Shown here piece after piece: positions 18,006 to 26,522 of a stretch of DNA of 50,080 nucleotides. Origin of the DNA: Deltaproteobacteria bacterium (GTDB lineage: Bacteria; Myxococcota_A; Polyangia; Polyangiales; Sandaracinaceae); contig JAFLCL010000035.1 in assembly GCA_017303575.1 (NCBI GenBank), forward strand, positions 1-50,080, read 5' to 3'. Under the pieces are notes generated by a model. The model made no database searches and was not told where the DNA came from. It saw only the letters and a program-made list of their open reading frames with translations. A program made the position numbers and the translations under genes. Position 1 is the first letter of the stretch. Each line of letters starts with the position of its first letter.

Positions 18006-18695
18006 TCAGTCCGGCAGACCCTCGAGGAACGGCTCCCACTCCGCGTAGCGCGTGCTCGGCGCCGCCATGCGCAGCGCCATGCTCCAGTTCGGTCGATGCG
18101 GCTTGGTGCGCGGGATCATTCCGCACTCCTCCGGCGTCGCGTACCCCTTCTTCACGTTGCACGTGCGGCACGAGGTCACGAGGTTGTCCCAGCTCGATTT
18201 TCCCCCACGCGATCGCGGAAGGACGTGATCGAGGTTGAGATCGCGCATCGGCGGTCGGCCCCCGCAGTACTGGCACGTGAAAGCATCGCGGAGAAAGACG
18301 TTGCGACGCGACAAGCGCAGCGGCGCGGAGGGGACGCGGTTGTAGCCCGAGAGGATCAGCACACGTGGCACGCGGATCGGGCCGCGCGGTGTGCCGATGA
18401 AGTCGTCGTCGGCCGAGGGCGCGATCGCCGACCACTGCACGAAGTCGACCGGCTCGAAGCCGGCATCGAAGCCACCATCGAGCGCACGCGCCCGGCCCAG
18501 GTAGAGCAGCGTGAACGCGTGCCGCGCCGTCGTGATGCGCACTGGCTGGAAGGAGCGGTTGAGCACGAGCACGGGAGACTGGAGGCCGGTCTTGGTGGCG
18601 CGCTCCGCGTTCGCGCGCTCGACCGCGCGCTCGAGGACGCGCTCCATCGCCTCTTGGGAGGCGGCCGTCGCAACCTTCGCGGGCGTTCCCTTCAC
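18006..18695 (-). CDS. HNH endonuclease family protein
   Basis: A 229-residue protein whose second half carries an HNH nuclease core with a Cys4 zinc site: CQYCGG, then LNLDHVLPRSRGG, then W.NLVTSCRTCNVKKG. The His of DHV, the Asn of NLV and the terminal Asn of CNVKKG are the usual catalytic set. The N-terminal half (VLVLNRSFQPVRITTARHAFTLLYLGRA) is the standard N-terminal segment of a broad stand-alone HNH family that is common in myxobacteria and cyanobacteria. The GTG at 18695 is the only start that keeps the whole protein; ATG 18647 is possible. The role is unknown. It is divergent from the MinD-fusion gene (120 bp). Confidence 0.87.
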   Translation of the reverse strand: MKGTPAKVATAASQEAMERVLERAVERANAERATKTGLQSPVLVLNRSFQPVRITTARHAFTLLYLGRARALDGGFDAGFEPVDFVQWSAIAPSADDDFIGTPRGPIRVPRVLILSGYNRVPSAPLRLSRRNVFLRDAFTCQYCGGRPPMRDLNLDHVLPRSRGGKSSWDNLVTSCRTCNVKKGYATPEECGMIPRTKPHRPNWSMALRMAAPSTRYAEWEPFLEGLPD

Positions 18696-18815
18696 GGCGC
18701 GAAGAATAGGTCTCCGTCTGCGGCAAGTCGATCAGCGGGAAGGGGAGGTCGGTTGCCCTCTCCGAACGCCCAGGCCACCCTGCGCCGCTCCGATCTCGCT
18801 CGCTCCGATCTCGAC

Positions 18816-20603
18816 ATGGCCAAGAAGAAGCGCGGCAAGAGTCTCCCCCCCTCACCGGCTGACGTTCGTCCGAGCGCGCCCGACGCTGCGACACGCCCGG
18901 AGTTGGACGCCATCGCCGAGGTCGAGCTCGACGAGGTGCTCGAGACCTCGCCCACGCAGGTCGTACGGCTCGACACGATCGTCGTGAGCTCGAGCGAGGA
19001 TCGATCGCCGGTGCCGCCGCCGCCTCCCGTCGCGCCCGTCGCTGCGCACGTCCTCGAGGCGCTCGAGCTGTCCGACGCGAGCCGCGCGCACGACCTCGAC
19101 GCCACGCAGACGGCGTCCGAGCCACCGCCTCCGCCGACCACGCCTCGCGCGTGTCGGGTGCTCGCGATCGGCGGGCCCAAGGGCGGTGTGGGCAAGAGTG
19201 TGTTCGCCGCGAACGTCGCGATCTACCTCGCGTCGATCGGACGTCGTGTGCTCGTCGTCGACGCGGATCGCGGTGGCGCGAACCTCCACACGCTCGTCGG
19301 TGGGCCCGCGATGCCGCGCGTCGGCACGCACGACACCGCAGTCCCGCAGCTCCAGCTCGTGACCACGGGGCTCGACGAGGGCTTCTCGGCCAAGCGCGCG
19401 CCCACCACGCTCGCCGCGCTCTACGCGGATCTCCGATCGCGCAACGCGGACTACGCGGTGGTCGATCTCGGCAGTCTCTCCACGCGGGCCGCGATCGATG
19501 GCTTCCTCGCGGCGGACCTCACGGCGTTCGTCACGCTGCCCGAGCCCACCGCGCTCGCCAACACGTACCGCTTCCTCTCTCGCGCGTTCCTGCGAGGCCT
19601 CTCGCGCTCGCTCCCGAACGGCCCCGATCGTCGCACGCTGATCACCTTTGCGCGTCGCCTCGGCGGTGCCCCCGCGCCGCTCGATCTGTGGCGCGCTCTC
19701 GAGGACGACGGCCACCCGCTCGCTGACCGCGTGCGCGAGCACATGGAGGCGTTCCGCCCGCCGATGGTGCTGAACCAGACGCGCCTGCGCGCCGATCTCG
19801 AGGTGGGTGATGCGCTCAAGACGGTGGTGCGCCGTCGGCTCGGGCTCACCGTGGAGTACCTCGGGCACGTGGAGCACGACGACACGGTGTGGAGCACCGT
19901 GCGCGCGCGGAAGCTCCTCCTCATCGAGAGCCCGGGCACCAAGGCCGCCAAGAACCTCGAGAAGATCGCGCGCCGCATCCTCGGGATCGAGTCCGGCAAG
20001 ATCAAGGTCGCGCAGCGCACCGTGCCGCCCGAGAGCCATCACGATCTGCTCGAGGTCGAGCGCGGGGCTACGGACGAAGAGGTGCGACGCGCCTACAAGC
20101 GCGCGAAGGACATCTACGCTGCGGACGCGCTGGTCGGTTACTCGCTCTTCACGCCCGACGAGCTCGAGCACGTGCGCGGGCGCCTCGACGAGGCCTTCGA
20201 CGTGCTGCTCGATCCGTCTCGGCGACGGCCTTACGAGCTGTCGGTGTTCCCGCCCTCGCCCGAGCACGAGGAGCCGCGCCGCGCGCGCGAGAGCGAGCAC
20301 GATCCGCTGCCGCCGCCACCCGACATCACGCCCGACACGGACTTCACGGGCTCGATCCTCCGCGCCGTGCGCCACAGCAAGGGCATTCGTCTCGAGGACG
20401 TCGCGGGTCGCACCAAGATCGGACTCAACTACCTGTCGGCGATCGAGAACGACGACTTCGGATCGCTGCCTGCGGCGGTGTACGTGCGCGGCTTCGTGAA
20501 CGAGCTCGCGAAGGTGCTGCGCCTGGACGCGACGCAGGTCGCGCGCACCTACGTGCGTCGTTACCGCCGCTACCTCGAAGAGCGCGGAGGAGCCGTCTCG
20601 TGA
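18816..20603 (+). CDS. MinD/ParA-type ATPase fused to J-like domain and RodZ-like HTH
   Basis: Three modules in 595 residues. After a Pro-rich acidic leader (1-110) comes a deviant-Walker ATPase: GGPKGGVGKS (119-128), the partner LVVDADRGGANLH (146-158) and DYAVVDLGS (about 212-220), as in MinD/FlhG proteins. Residues 408-475 resemble a J-domain (HDLLEVERGATDEEVRRAYKR...AFDVLLDPSRRRPYEL) but lack the HPD tripeptide, so Hsp70 stimulation is unlikely. Residues 510-590 form a RodZ-like helix-turn-helix (SKGIRLEDVAGRTKIGLNYL, then YVRGFVNELAKVL). ATG 18816 follows the leaderless-looking gap; upstream frame is shadow. It is coupled to maf by GTGA. I infer spatial organisation of division or a surface machine. 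Confidence 0.88.
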   Translation: MAKKKRGKSLPPSPADVRPSAPDAATRPELDAIAEVELDEVLETSPTQVVRLDTIVVSSSEDRSPVPPPPPVAPVAAHVLEALELSDASRAHDLDATQTASEPPPPPTTPRACRVLAIGGPKGGVGKSVFAANVAIYLASIGRRVLVVDADRGGANLHTLVGGPAMPRVGTHDTAVPQLQLVTTGLDEGFSAKRAPTTLAALYADLRSRNADYAVVDLGSLSTRAAIDGFLAADLTAFVTLPEPTALANTYRFLSRAFLRGLSRSLPNGPDRRTLITFARRLGGAPAPLDLWRALEDDGHPLADRVREHMEAFRPPMVLNQTRLRADLEVGDALKTVVRRRLGLTVEYLGHVEHDDTVWSTVRARKLLLIESPGTKAAKNLEKIARRILGIESGKIKVAQRTVPPESHHDLLEVERGATDEEVRRAYKRAKDIYAADALVGYSLFTPDELEHVRGRLDEAFDVLLDPSRRRPYELSVFPPSPEHEEPRRARESEHDPLPPPPDITPDTDFTGSILRAVRHSKGIRLEDVAGRTKIGLNYLSAIENDDFGSLPAAVYVRGFVNELAKVLRLDATQVARTYVRRYRRYLEERGGAVS

Positions 20604-21193
20604 TCGTCCTCGCCTCCGCCTCGCCTCGGCGCCGCGAGATCCTCACCACGCTCGGCCTCACGTTCGAGATCGACGTGGCGAACGTCGACGAGTCGGTGCT
20701 CTCGGGCGAGTCCGCGCCCGCGTACGTGCAGCGCGTGGCCTCGTCCAAGGCGCGCACCGTCGCATCGCGACGCACGGGGAGCGTGATCCTCGCCGCCGAC
20801 ACGACCGTCGTCGTGGACGGCGCGATCCTCGGCAAGCCAGAGGACGACGACGATGCGCGACGCATGCTCGCGCTCTTGTCGGGCCGCGCACACGAGGTGC
20901 TCACGGCCATCGCGATCGAGACGACGAAGGACCGTGCGCCGCGCTCGCTCGCGCGCGTCGTGCGCACCGAGGTCGTGTTCCGCGCGCTCGATAGAGGCGC
21001 GATCGATCGCTACCTCGCCAGCGGCGAGCACCGCGACAAGGCGGGCGCGTACGGCATCCAGGGTCTCGCGATGGCGCTCGTGCGTGAGATCCGCGGCAGC
21101 TACACGAACGTCGTCGGCTTGCCGGCGGCCGAGACGATCGACCTCCTCGTCGAGTCCGGCGCGCTCGCGTCGTGGCCGGTCGCGAAGGCATGA
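20600..21193 (+). CDS. maf: Maf-like nucleotide pyrophosphatase
   Basis: A 197-residue Maf/YhdE/YceF-family protein that hydrolyses non-canonical or methylated nucleoside triphosphates and has been linked to septum inhibition. The opening IVLASASPRRREIL is the family signature, followed by ILAADTTVVVDG..LGKPED and the C-terminal DKAGAYGIQGLA and GSYTNVVGLP blocks. The QG of AYGIQG places it with dTTPase/UTPase-type Maf proteins. The GTG start at 20600 overlaps the preceding stop (GTGA). The stop overlaps the yggS start (ATGA), so the three genes are translationally coupled. Confidence 0.95.
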   Translation: MIVLASASPRRREILTTLGLTFEIDVANVDESVLSGESAPAYVQRVASSKARTVASRRTGSVILAADTTVVVDGAILGKPEDDDDARRMLALLSGRAHEVLTAIAIETTKDRAPRSLARVVRTEVVFRALDRGAIDRYLASGEHRDKAGAYGIQGLAMALVREIRGSYTNVVGLPAAETIDLLVESGALASWPVAKA

Positions 21194-21873
21194 GCGGCTC
21201 CTCGATCGCCGAACGTCTGTCGTCGGTGCGAGAGCGCATCGCGCGCGCCGAGGCTCGCGCGGGCCGGGCGGCGGGCTCGGTCACGCTGGTCGCGGTGTCC
21301 AAGACCAAGCCCGTCGAGGCGATCCGCGAGGCCTACGCCAGAGGACAGCGCGTGTTCGGCGAGAACTACGTGCAGGAGCTGATCGAGAAACACCACGCCC
21401 TCGCCGACCTGCGCGATCTCGAGCTCCACTTCATCGGGCACCTCCAGACCAACAAGGCCAAGGACGTGGTGCGCGCGCGCGCCACGGTGGAGACGCTCGA
21501 CTCGCCGCGCCTCGCGACCGAGCTGGCCAAGCGCGCGGTGAACGAGGGCGTGCGGGTGCCCGTGCTCGTGCAGGTGAACGTCGCGCGCGAGGCGCAGAAG
21601 TCTGGCTGCGATCCGGACGCGCTCGAGGCGCTGATCCGTCACGTACGCGCGCTCTCGTCGCTCGAGCTCCGTGGCCTCATGACCATCCCGCCGCACGACG
21701 ACGACCTCGAGCGCTTGCGTCCGCACTTCGCGGCGCTGCGCGCGCTGCGCGATCGACACCTCGATGCGAACGCGACGCTCTCGATGGGCATGAGCGCGGA
21801 CCTCGAGGTCGCGATCGAGGAAGGCGCGACGCACGTGCGTGTCGGCACCGCGATCTTCGGCGAGCGCTCGTGA
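21190..21873 (+). CDS. yggS: YggS-family PLP homeostasis protein
   Basis: A 227-residue pyridoxal-phosphate-binding protein (PLPBP/YggS) that maintains vitamin B6 and amino-acid balance and has no known enzymatic activity. The PLP lysine is in TLVAVSKTKPVEAI. Other family blocks are VFGENYVQELIEK, LHFIGHLQTNKAK and LSMGMSADLEVAIEEGATHVRVGTAIFG. ATG 21190 overlaps the maf stop. In many bacteria yggS sits beside cell-division genes, matching its place after a MinD-like gene. Confidence 0.95.
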   Translation: MSGSSIAERLSSVRERIARAEARAGRAAGSVTLVAVSKTKPVEAIREAYARGQRVFGENYVQELIEKHHALADLRDLELHFIGHLQTNKAKDVVRARATVETLDSPRLATELAKRAVNEGVRVPVLVQVNVAREAQKSGCDPDALEALIRHVRALSSLELRGLMTIPPHDDDLERLRPHFAALRALRDRHLDANATLSMGMSADLEVAIEEGATHVRVGTAIFGERS

Positions 21874-21967
21874 CGCCTGCGACAGCGACGCCTCGGTACC
21901 CCCCGAACGAGGATCGCTCTCCGTGCGCGCCCCTCCCTCCGAGCTAGGGTCCCCTCGAGGCGCACCG

Positions 21968-22804
21968 ATGAGCGACAACACCAAGCCACCAGCGGATCGG
22001 GTGCGAGCGCCGCTGTCCCGCGTGCTCGGCAAGAACCAGCAGGTGCAGGACCGCGTGGAGCAGGCGGGTGACGACCTCTCGACGGTCAACGCCGAGCTCA
22101 AGGAGCATGTCGAAGAAGGCGCGCACCCCGAGATCGACGGCGCCCTCAAGCAGAGCGAGGCCATCGAGACGGAGGTCCAGGACGTCGCCCAGGAGCTCGT
22201 CCTCGTGAACGCGGCGCTGGCTGCGGAAGTGGCCGAGCGGCAAGACCTCGAGGAGCGGCTCTCGGTGAGTCAGGCCAACGAGCGCGATGCCATCCACGCG
22301 TCGCTCCACGACGACGCGACGGGCCTCCCCACCCTCGCTCTCTTCAACGACCGCCTGCGCGGCGCGATCGCCCAGGCGACACGTCACGACTGGCGGCTCG
22401 CCGTGCTGTTCATCGATCTCGACGACTTCAAGGTCATCAACGACACCCACGGGCACGATGTCGGCGACCTCGTCCTCCGGACGACGGCGAAGCGCCTGCA
22501 GTCGGCGGTCCGCAGCAGTGATTCCGTGAGTCGCCGCAGTGGCGACGAGTTCCTCCTCTTGATGCTCGAGGCCAAGGACGACGACAGCGTGGTGGCGGTC
22601 GCCGAGAAGATCCTCTCCAAGCTCGAAGAGCCCCTCGAGATCGAGGGAGCGATGCTGCACGTCCGCGCGAGCATCGGGATCGCCCTCTATCCCACCGACG
22701 GGAAGTCGGCGCCGGCGTTGCTGAAGGCCGCAGACTCGGCGATGTACGCAGCGAAGCGGCGGAAGAGCCGCTGGGCCCTCTGCAGTCGGCCCCCGGTCAC
22801 CTGA
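21968..22804 (+). CDS. Coiled-coil GGDEF-domain protein with SGDEF motif
   Basis: A 278-residue cytoplasmic protein. Residues 20-105 are a heptad-rich coiled coil (QVQDRVEQAGDDLSTVNAEL, then ETEVQDVAQELVLVNAALAA) that could dimerise the catalytic part. The GGDEF domain starts at DDATGLPTLALFNDRL; LFIDLDDFKVINDTHGHDVGD carries the metal and substrate residues. The signature is SGDEF (191-195), with Ser replacing the first Gly. An intact RxxD inhibitory site (RSSD, 182-185) lies five residues upstream. The first Gly contacts GTP, so cyclase activity may be reduced; some variants remain active. No sensor domain or signal peptide is seen. ATG 21968. Confidence 0.9.
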   Translation: MSDNTKPPADRVRAPLSRVLGKNQQVQDRVEQAGDDLSTVNAELKEHVEEGAHPEIDGALKQSEAIETEVQDVAQELVLVNAALAAEVAERQDLEERLSVSQANERDAIHASLHDDATGLPTLALFNDRLRGAIAQATRHDWRLAVLFIDLDDFKVINDTHGHDVGDLVLRTTAKRLQSAVRSSDSVSRRSGDEFLLLMLEAKDDDSVVAVAEKILSKLEEPLEIEGAMLHVRASIGIALYPTDGKSAPALLKAADSAMYAAKRRKSRWALCSRPPVT

Positions 22805-22889
22805 GTTGTCTGGGTCGAGGGACCTCTGGCCCCTCGAGCTCCCCGTCGCTCGCCTCGTCGCTTCGCTCCTCGACTCGACTCCTGCTCCA

Positions 22890-22908
22890 GGGGGAGCTGC
22901 GCTCCCCC
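22890..22908 (+). terminator. GC-rich hairpin after the GGDEF gene
   Basis: GGGGGAGC and GCTCCCCC form a perfect 8-bp stem around a TGC loop. It lies 86 bp past the GGDEF stop. No T-run follows. It could be a terminator or a member of the three-base-loop hairpin family also seen at 35118 and 39670. Confidence 0.4.
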
Positions 22909-22962
22909 GCCGCAAGGCGCCCCCCGATTCTTTCTCGGTCTCTGACTTTGTCGGTCCCTGAG

Positions 22963-22985
22963 CGTTCCTCGTACGTAGAGGAACG
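22963..22985 (+). promoter_or_regulatory. Inverted repeat upstream of aldo/keto reductase
   Basis: CGTTCCTC and GAGGAACG are perfect 8-base arms around GTACGTA. The 3' end is 72 bp before the reductase ATG. Size and position fit a dimeric repressor operator, though a hairpin terminator for the preceding gene is also possible. Confidence 0.4.
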
Positions 22986-23057
22986 ACGCGCGCTCCGTGG
23001 GGATCGCGACGGCGGGACCCGTTCGCCTTCACGCCGCGTTCGTGTACACACGGGCGC

Positions 23058-24089
23058 ATGGACTACCGACGTCTGGGAACGAGTGGGCTCAAGGTGTCGT
23101 CGTTGTGCCTCGGCGCGATGACGTTCGGGCAGGCCGACGAGAAGTCGTTCATGCACAACGCGTCTGCGGACGAGGCGACGTCGTTCGCGATCATGGACCG
23201 CGCGCGTGAGCTCGGGATCAACTTCATCGACACCGCCGACGTGTACGGACAAGACGGGCTCTCCGAGCGCGTGACGGGTCGGTGGATGAAGGAGCGCAGC
23301 GCGCGCAACGACACCGTGATCGCCACCAAGATGCGCTTCCGCATGTGGGACGGGCCCAACGGCGCCGGCAGCTCGCGCCTCCGCATCGTGCGGTGCGTGG
23401 AGGACAGCCTGCGCCGCATGCAGACCGATCACATCGATCTGCTGCAGCTCCACATGCAGGACGTGGAGGTCGAGGAAGAGGAGACGCTGCGCGCGCTCGA
23501 CGACGTGGTGCGGCAGGGCAAGGTCCTCTACCTCGGCTGCTCGAACTACACGGCCTACCGCCTCACCGAGAGCGTGTTCTTGAGCCGCATGCAGCACCTC
23601 GAGCGCTTCGTCGCGCTGCAGGCGCAGTACAGCCTCGTCGTGCGTGACCTCGAGCGCGAGCACCAGCCACTCTGCGAGCGCTACGGCCTCGGCATCCTCC
23701 CGTGGTCTCCGCTCGCGGGCGGCCTCTTGTCGGGCAAGTACGAGCGCGGCACCGGCGCGCCCGAGGGCACGCGCTTCGCGACCAAGCGCTGGCAGACCAA
23801 CTACGCGCGCTTCGACAACGATCGCGCGTGGCGCATCGTCGACGCGGTGAAGAAGGTCGCTTCCGAGAAGGAAGCCTCGCCGGCTGCCGTCGCGCTCGCG
23901 TGGCTGCTCGGTCGACGCGCGGTGAGCTCCGTCATCTTCGGTGCCCGCACCGTCGCGCAGGTCGACGACAACGCGAAGGCGCTCGACGTGAAGCTCACCG
24001 AGGTCGACCTCAAGACGCTCGACGACGCGTCGAGCTTCGAGCTCGGCTACCCGTACGACTTCATGAAGTCGGTACAGGGCAAGTGGTGA
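23058..24089 (+). CDS. Aldo/keto reductase
   Basis: A 343-residue NADPH-dependent oxidoreductase with the (beta/alpha)8 AKR fold. The catalytic tetrad is visible: Asp58 and Tyr63 in FIDTADVYG, Lys91 in IATKM, His132 in LLQLHMQD. The NADP-binding end includes PWSPLAGGLLSGKY and VSSVIFGARTVAQVDDN. The N-terminus (MDYRRLGTSGLKVSSLCLGAM) is the usual one for the AKR subgroup of YajO/Tas or Gfo6-like proteins. The physiological carbonyl substrate cannot be deduced. It ends directly against the convergent arfB gene, with stop codons adjacent at 24087-24092. A perfect inverted repeat lies upstream (22963-22985). Confidence 0.93.
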   Translation: MDYRRLGTSGLKVSSLCLGAMTFGQADEKSFMHNASADEATSFAIMDRARELGINFIDTADVYGQDGLSERVTGRWMKERSARNDTVIATKMRFRMWDGPNGAGSSRLRIVRCVEDSLRRMQTDHIDLLQLHMQDVEVEEEETLRALDDVVRQGKVLYLGCSNYTAYRLTESVFLSRMQHLERFVALQAQYSLVVRDLEREHQPLCERYGLGILPWSPLAGGLLSGKYERGTGAPEGTRFATKRWQTNYARFDNDRAWRIVDAVKKVASEKEASPAAVALAWLLGRRAVSSVIFGARTVAQVDDNAKALDVKLTEVDLKTLDDASSFELGYPYDFMKSVQGKW

Positions 24090-24512
24090 TCACTCGTCGA
24101 CGGGTCGTCGATCGCGCTTCTTGTCGCCGACACGCTTCTTGTCGTCGAGGCGTCGTCGCTTGGCGCCGCGCGACGGCTTGGTCGCCTTGCGCGCCTTCGG
24201 GATGATGAGCGCCCTCTTGATCAGCTCCGCGAGGCGCTCGCGCGCGAGGTCGAGGTTCTTCTGCTGATCGCGGGTGTCCTGCACGACGATCTGGATCGCT
24301 CCGTCCTCGTCGAGCCGGTTCTGCGCGCTCGCGCGTACACGCGCCTTCTGCGCGTCCGTGAGCGCTTCGGTCGCCTCGAGATCGAACCGTAGATCGATCT
24401 TCGAGCTGACCTTGTTCACGTTCTGGCCGCCGGGCCCACCGCTGCGCGACGCGGTCCAGTGCAGCTCACGCGCTGGGATCGTCACGGTCGGGGTGACGCT
24501 CAGATCTTCCAT
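24090..24512 (-). CDS. arfB: ArfB-type alternative ribosome-rescue factor
   Basis: A 140-residue peptidyl-tRNA hydrolase of the ArfB/YaeJ class, which frees ribosomes stalled on mRNAs without stop codons. The catalytic GGQ is at residues 28-30 within SRSGGPGGQNVNKVSSKIDL. The tail after residue 100 is Lys/Arg-rich (KARKATKPSRGAKRRRLDDK), and in ArfB this basic tail reads the empty mRNA channel. It lacks the codon-recognition domains of RF1/RF2. ATG 24512 has GAGGAG five bases upstream; GTG 24518 is too close to that site. The gene is 48 bp downstream of the epimerase gene. Confidence 0.93.
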   Translation of the reverse strand: MEDLSVTPTVTIPARELHWTASRSGGPGGQNVNKVSSKIDLRFDLEATEALTDAQKARVRASAQNRLDEDGAIQIVVQDTRDQQKNLDLARERLAELIKRALIIPKARKATKPSRGAKRRRLDDKKRVGDKKRDRRPVDE

Positions 24513-24560
24513 GGGCACTCCTCGGCGACGCGAGATGCACGACGTCTCGGGACCTGACGA

Positions 24561-25571
24561 TCACGCACCGTAATAGTCCCGGTACCACGCCACGAAGCGC
24601 TTCACGCCCTCTTCGATCGGCGTCGCAGGGCGGAAGCCGACGGCCTCTGCGAGGTCCTCGACGTCGGCATATGTCGCGGGCACGTCGCCCGCCTGCATCG
24701 GGAGATACTCCTTGATCGCCTTCTTCCCGAGCGCGTCCTCGAGCGTCGAGATGAGGTGCTCGAGCTCGACCGGCGTGTGGTTGCCGATGTTGTAGACGCG
24801 GTAGGGCGCCTTGCTGCCCGACGGATCGGGAGCTGCGCCGTTCCAATCGGGCGTCGGCGTCGCGAGGTGGTCGGACGTGCGCACCACGCCCTCGACGATG
24901 TCGTCGATGTAGGTGAAGTCGCGGCGCATCTTTCCGTGGTTGAAGACCTGGATCGGCTTGCCTGCGAGGATCGCCTTCGTGAAGAGGAAGAGCGCCATGT
25001 CGGGCCTTCCCCACGGGCCATACACGGTGAAGAAGCGCAGGCCCGTCGTCGGAAGGCCATAGAGGTGGCTGTAGGTGTGCGCCATCAGCTCGTTCGCTTT
25101 CTTCGTGGCGGCGTAGAGCGACAGCGGATGATCGACGTTGTGGTGCACCGAGAACGGCATCTCGGTGTTCGCGCCGTAGACGCTCGAGCTCGACGCGTAC
25201 GTGAGGTGCTTCACGCCTCCGTGACGACAGCCCTCGAGGATGTTCACGAAGCCCACGAGGTTCGCGTCGACGTAGGCGTGCGGGTTCGTGAGCGAGTAGC
25301 GAACGCCCGCCTGCGCGGCGAGGTGGATCACGCGATCGAACCGCTGCTCCTCGAAGAGCTTCTTCATGCCTTCGCGATCGGCGACGTCGAGCTTCGTGAA
25401 GGTGAAGCCCTTCTTCGGCGTGAGACGCGCGAGGCGTCGCTCCTTGAGCGAGACCTCGTAGTAGTCGTTCACGTTGTCGAGCCCGACGACGGTGTCGCCG
25501 CGATCGAGGAGGACGTGGCTGACGTGCGAGCCGATGAAGCCGGCAGCGCCGGTGACGAGGAGGTGCGCCAT
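24561..25571 (-). CDS. NAD-dependent nucleotide-sugar epimerase (UDP-glucuronate 4-epimerase type)
   Basis: A 336-residue extended short-chain dehydrogenase. The NAD site is GAAGFIG (8-14), the acidic residue after strand 2 is in LDNVNDYY, and catalysis is by S-x-YxxxK (ASSSSVYG and [10 protein letters not shown]). [30 protein letters not shown] and [17 protein letters not shown] are characteristic of UDP-glucuronate/galacturonate 4-epimerases of the LspL/CapI kind, which feed capsule and LPS synthesis. It ends 48 bp before the arfB start on the same strand. UDP-GlcNAc 4-epimerase is a less likely alternative. Its natural partner, a nucleotide-sugar dehydrogenase, lies at 37776 rather than adjacent. 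Confidence 0.9.
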   Translation of the reverse strand: MAHLLVTGAAGFIGSHVSHVLLDRGDTVVGLDNVNDYYEVSLKERRLARLTPKKGFTFTKLDVADREGMKKLFEEQRFDRVIHLAAQAGVRYSLTNPHAYVDANLVGFVNILEGCRHGGVKHLTYASSSSVYGANTEMPFSVHHNVDHPLSLYAATKKANELMAHTYSHLYGLPTTGLRFFTVYGPWGRPDMALFLFTKAILAGKPIQVFNHGKMRRDFTYIDDIVEGVVRTSDHLATPTPDWNGAAPDPSGSKAPYRVYNIGNHTPVELEHLISTLEDALGKKAIKEYLPMQAGDVPATYADVEDLAEAVGFRPATPIEEGVKRFVAWYRDYYGA

Positions 25572-25617
25572 GGGGTCGCATCCTAGCCTACGAGCCCGCG
25601 CGCGGTTTCTTCGTCGA

Positions 25618-26403
25618 TCAGCCCAGCCCCACGCCGCGATCGAGGACGAGACGGGTGGCGATCACGACGAGCACGAAGGCCACCAGCGCGCTCCACGCGG
25701 GGATCGTCGGTGCGATCCGGGAACGCTCCGCGCCGCGCGCCTTCGCGAGCGCGTCGGGCAGATCGAAGAGGGGAAGAGGCGCGGACAGCGTGTAGACGAG
25801 CGCGAGCCAATGCGGCACCGGAAGGGCCGCCACGATCAAGAGCGGCGTCGCGATCCACGCGGGCACCATCACGCAGCGCCGCGCATGTGCGCGCGCAGCG
25901 GCCTCGTCATCGAGCGGCCGCGCGTCGGCGGCGAACACCTCGCCGAAGGGTCGCGCGACGAGGCGAAGGAGCCCGAAGCCGGCGATCGTGATCGCGATGC
26001 GCAGCCCGGTCGGGAGCTCGAGCAGCGCGGCGACACGCCCGAGGTCACCGCCGGTCGCGAACGACACGGAGAACACGTACCCCACGAGGTTCACGAGGCC
26101 GTGGTAGCCGAGCCACGTCACGAGCGGTCGCGTCGCATCGGGCACGCGACGCGCACGAAGCGCGAGGAGGAGCAGCGCGCCGCTGATGCCACTGAAGAGA
26201 GGCCCCGCGAGCGCGGTCGCGATCTGATCGCCGACGCTCCCATCACGCGCGTAGTCGACGAACGTCGTGTGCAGGATGGGTCCGCGCCCGACGACGAGCC
26301 CCGCGACGAAGTGAGCGCCCTCGTGGAGCACCGTGGTGATCCAGAACGCGAGCGCGTACCAACCCGCCGCCTCGATCGCTCGATCACGCGCCTCGTTCTC
26401 CAT
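25618..26403 (-). CDS. Polytopic membrane protein with HEGAH (M50-like) motif
   Basis: A 261-residue membrane protein with about six hydrophobic segments. The first helix contains HEGAH (residues 27-31), an HExxH zinc motif placed inside the membrane as in site-2 proteases, and is followed by [17 protein letters not shown], reminiscent of the AGP block after the active site in M50 proteins. I do not see the second NPxxPLDG-type motif that supplies the third zinc ligand; the Asp of PLFDLPDAL may serve. It could be a protease or a non-peptidase relative. ATG 26403 starts 119 bp from the divergent DUF4132 gene. Confidence 0.72.
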   Translation of the reverse strand: MENEARDRAIEAAGWYALAFWITTVLHEGAHFVAGLVVGRGPILHTTFVDYARDGSVGDQIATALAGPLFSGISGALLLLALRARRVPDATRPLVTWLGYHGLVNLVGYVFSVSFATGGDLGRVAALLELPTGLRIAITIAGFGLLRLVARPFGEVFAADARPLDDEAAARAHARRCVMVPAWIATPLLIVAALPVPHWLALVYTLSAPLPLFDLPDALAKARGAERSRIAPTIPAWSALVAFVLVVIATRLVLDRGVGLG

Positions 26404-26522
26404 CACGGCGACGCTACCGCGAGTGGGCGGCCGAGTGGCCAGCTCGAGGGTCGTGGCTCGCGCCGCGCCGCGCTCTTGCACGACCGACGCCGACCGCTCG
26501 TCCCGTGCGGAGATCGGGCACC

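Larger units (their letters stand above)
22805..23057. repeat. Hairpin-rich intergenic segment with dispersed repeat
   Basis: Positions 22801-22822 match 39162-39183 in 20 of 22 bases, and the stretch at about 22856-22877 resembles the direct repeats at 39771-39836. The segment also holds two perfect hairpins (22890-22908 and 22963-22985, listed separately). I take it to be a non-coding dispersed-repeat remnant between the GGDEF and aldo/keto reductase genes. Confidence 0.5.
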
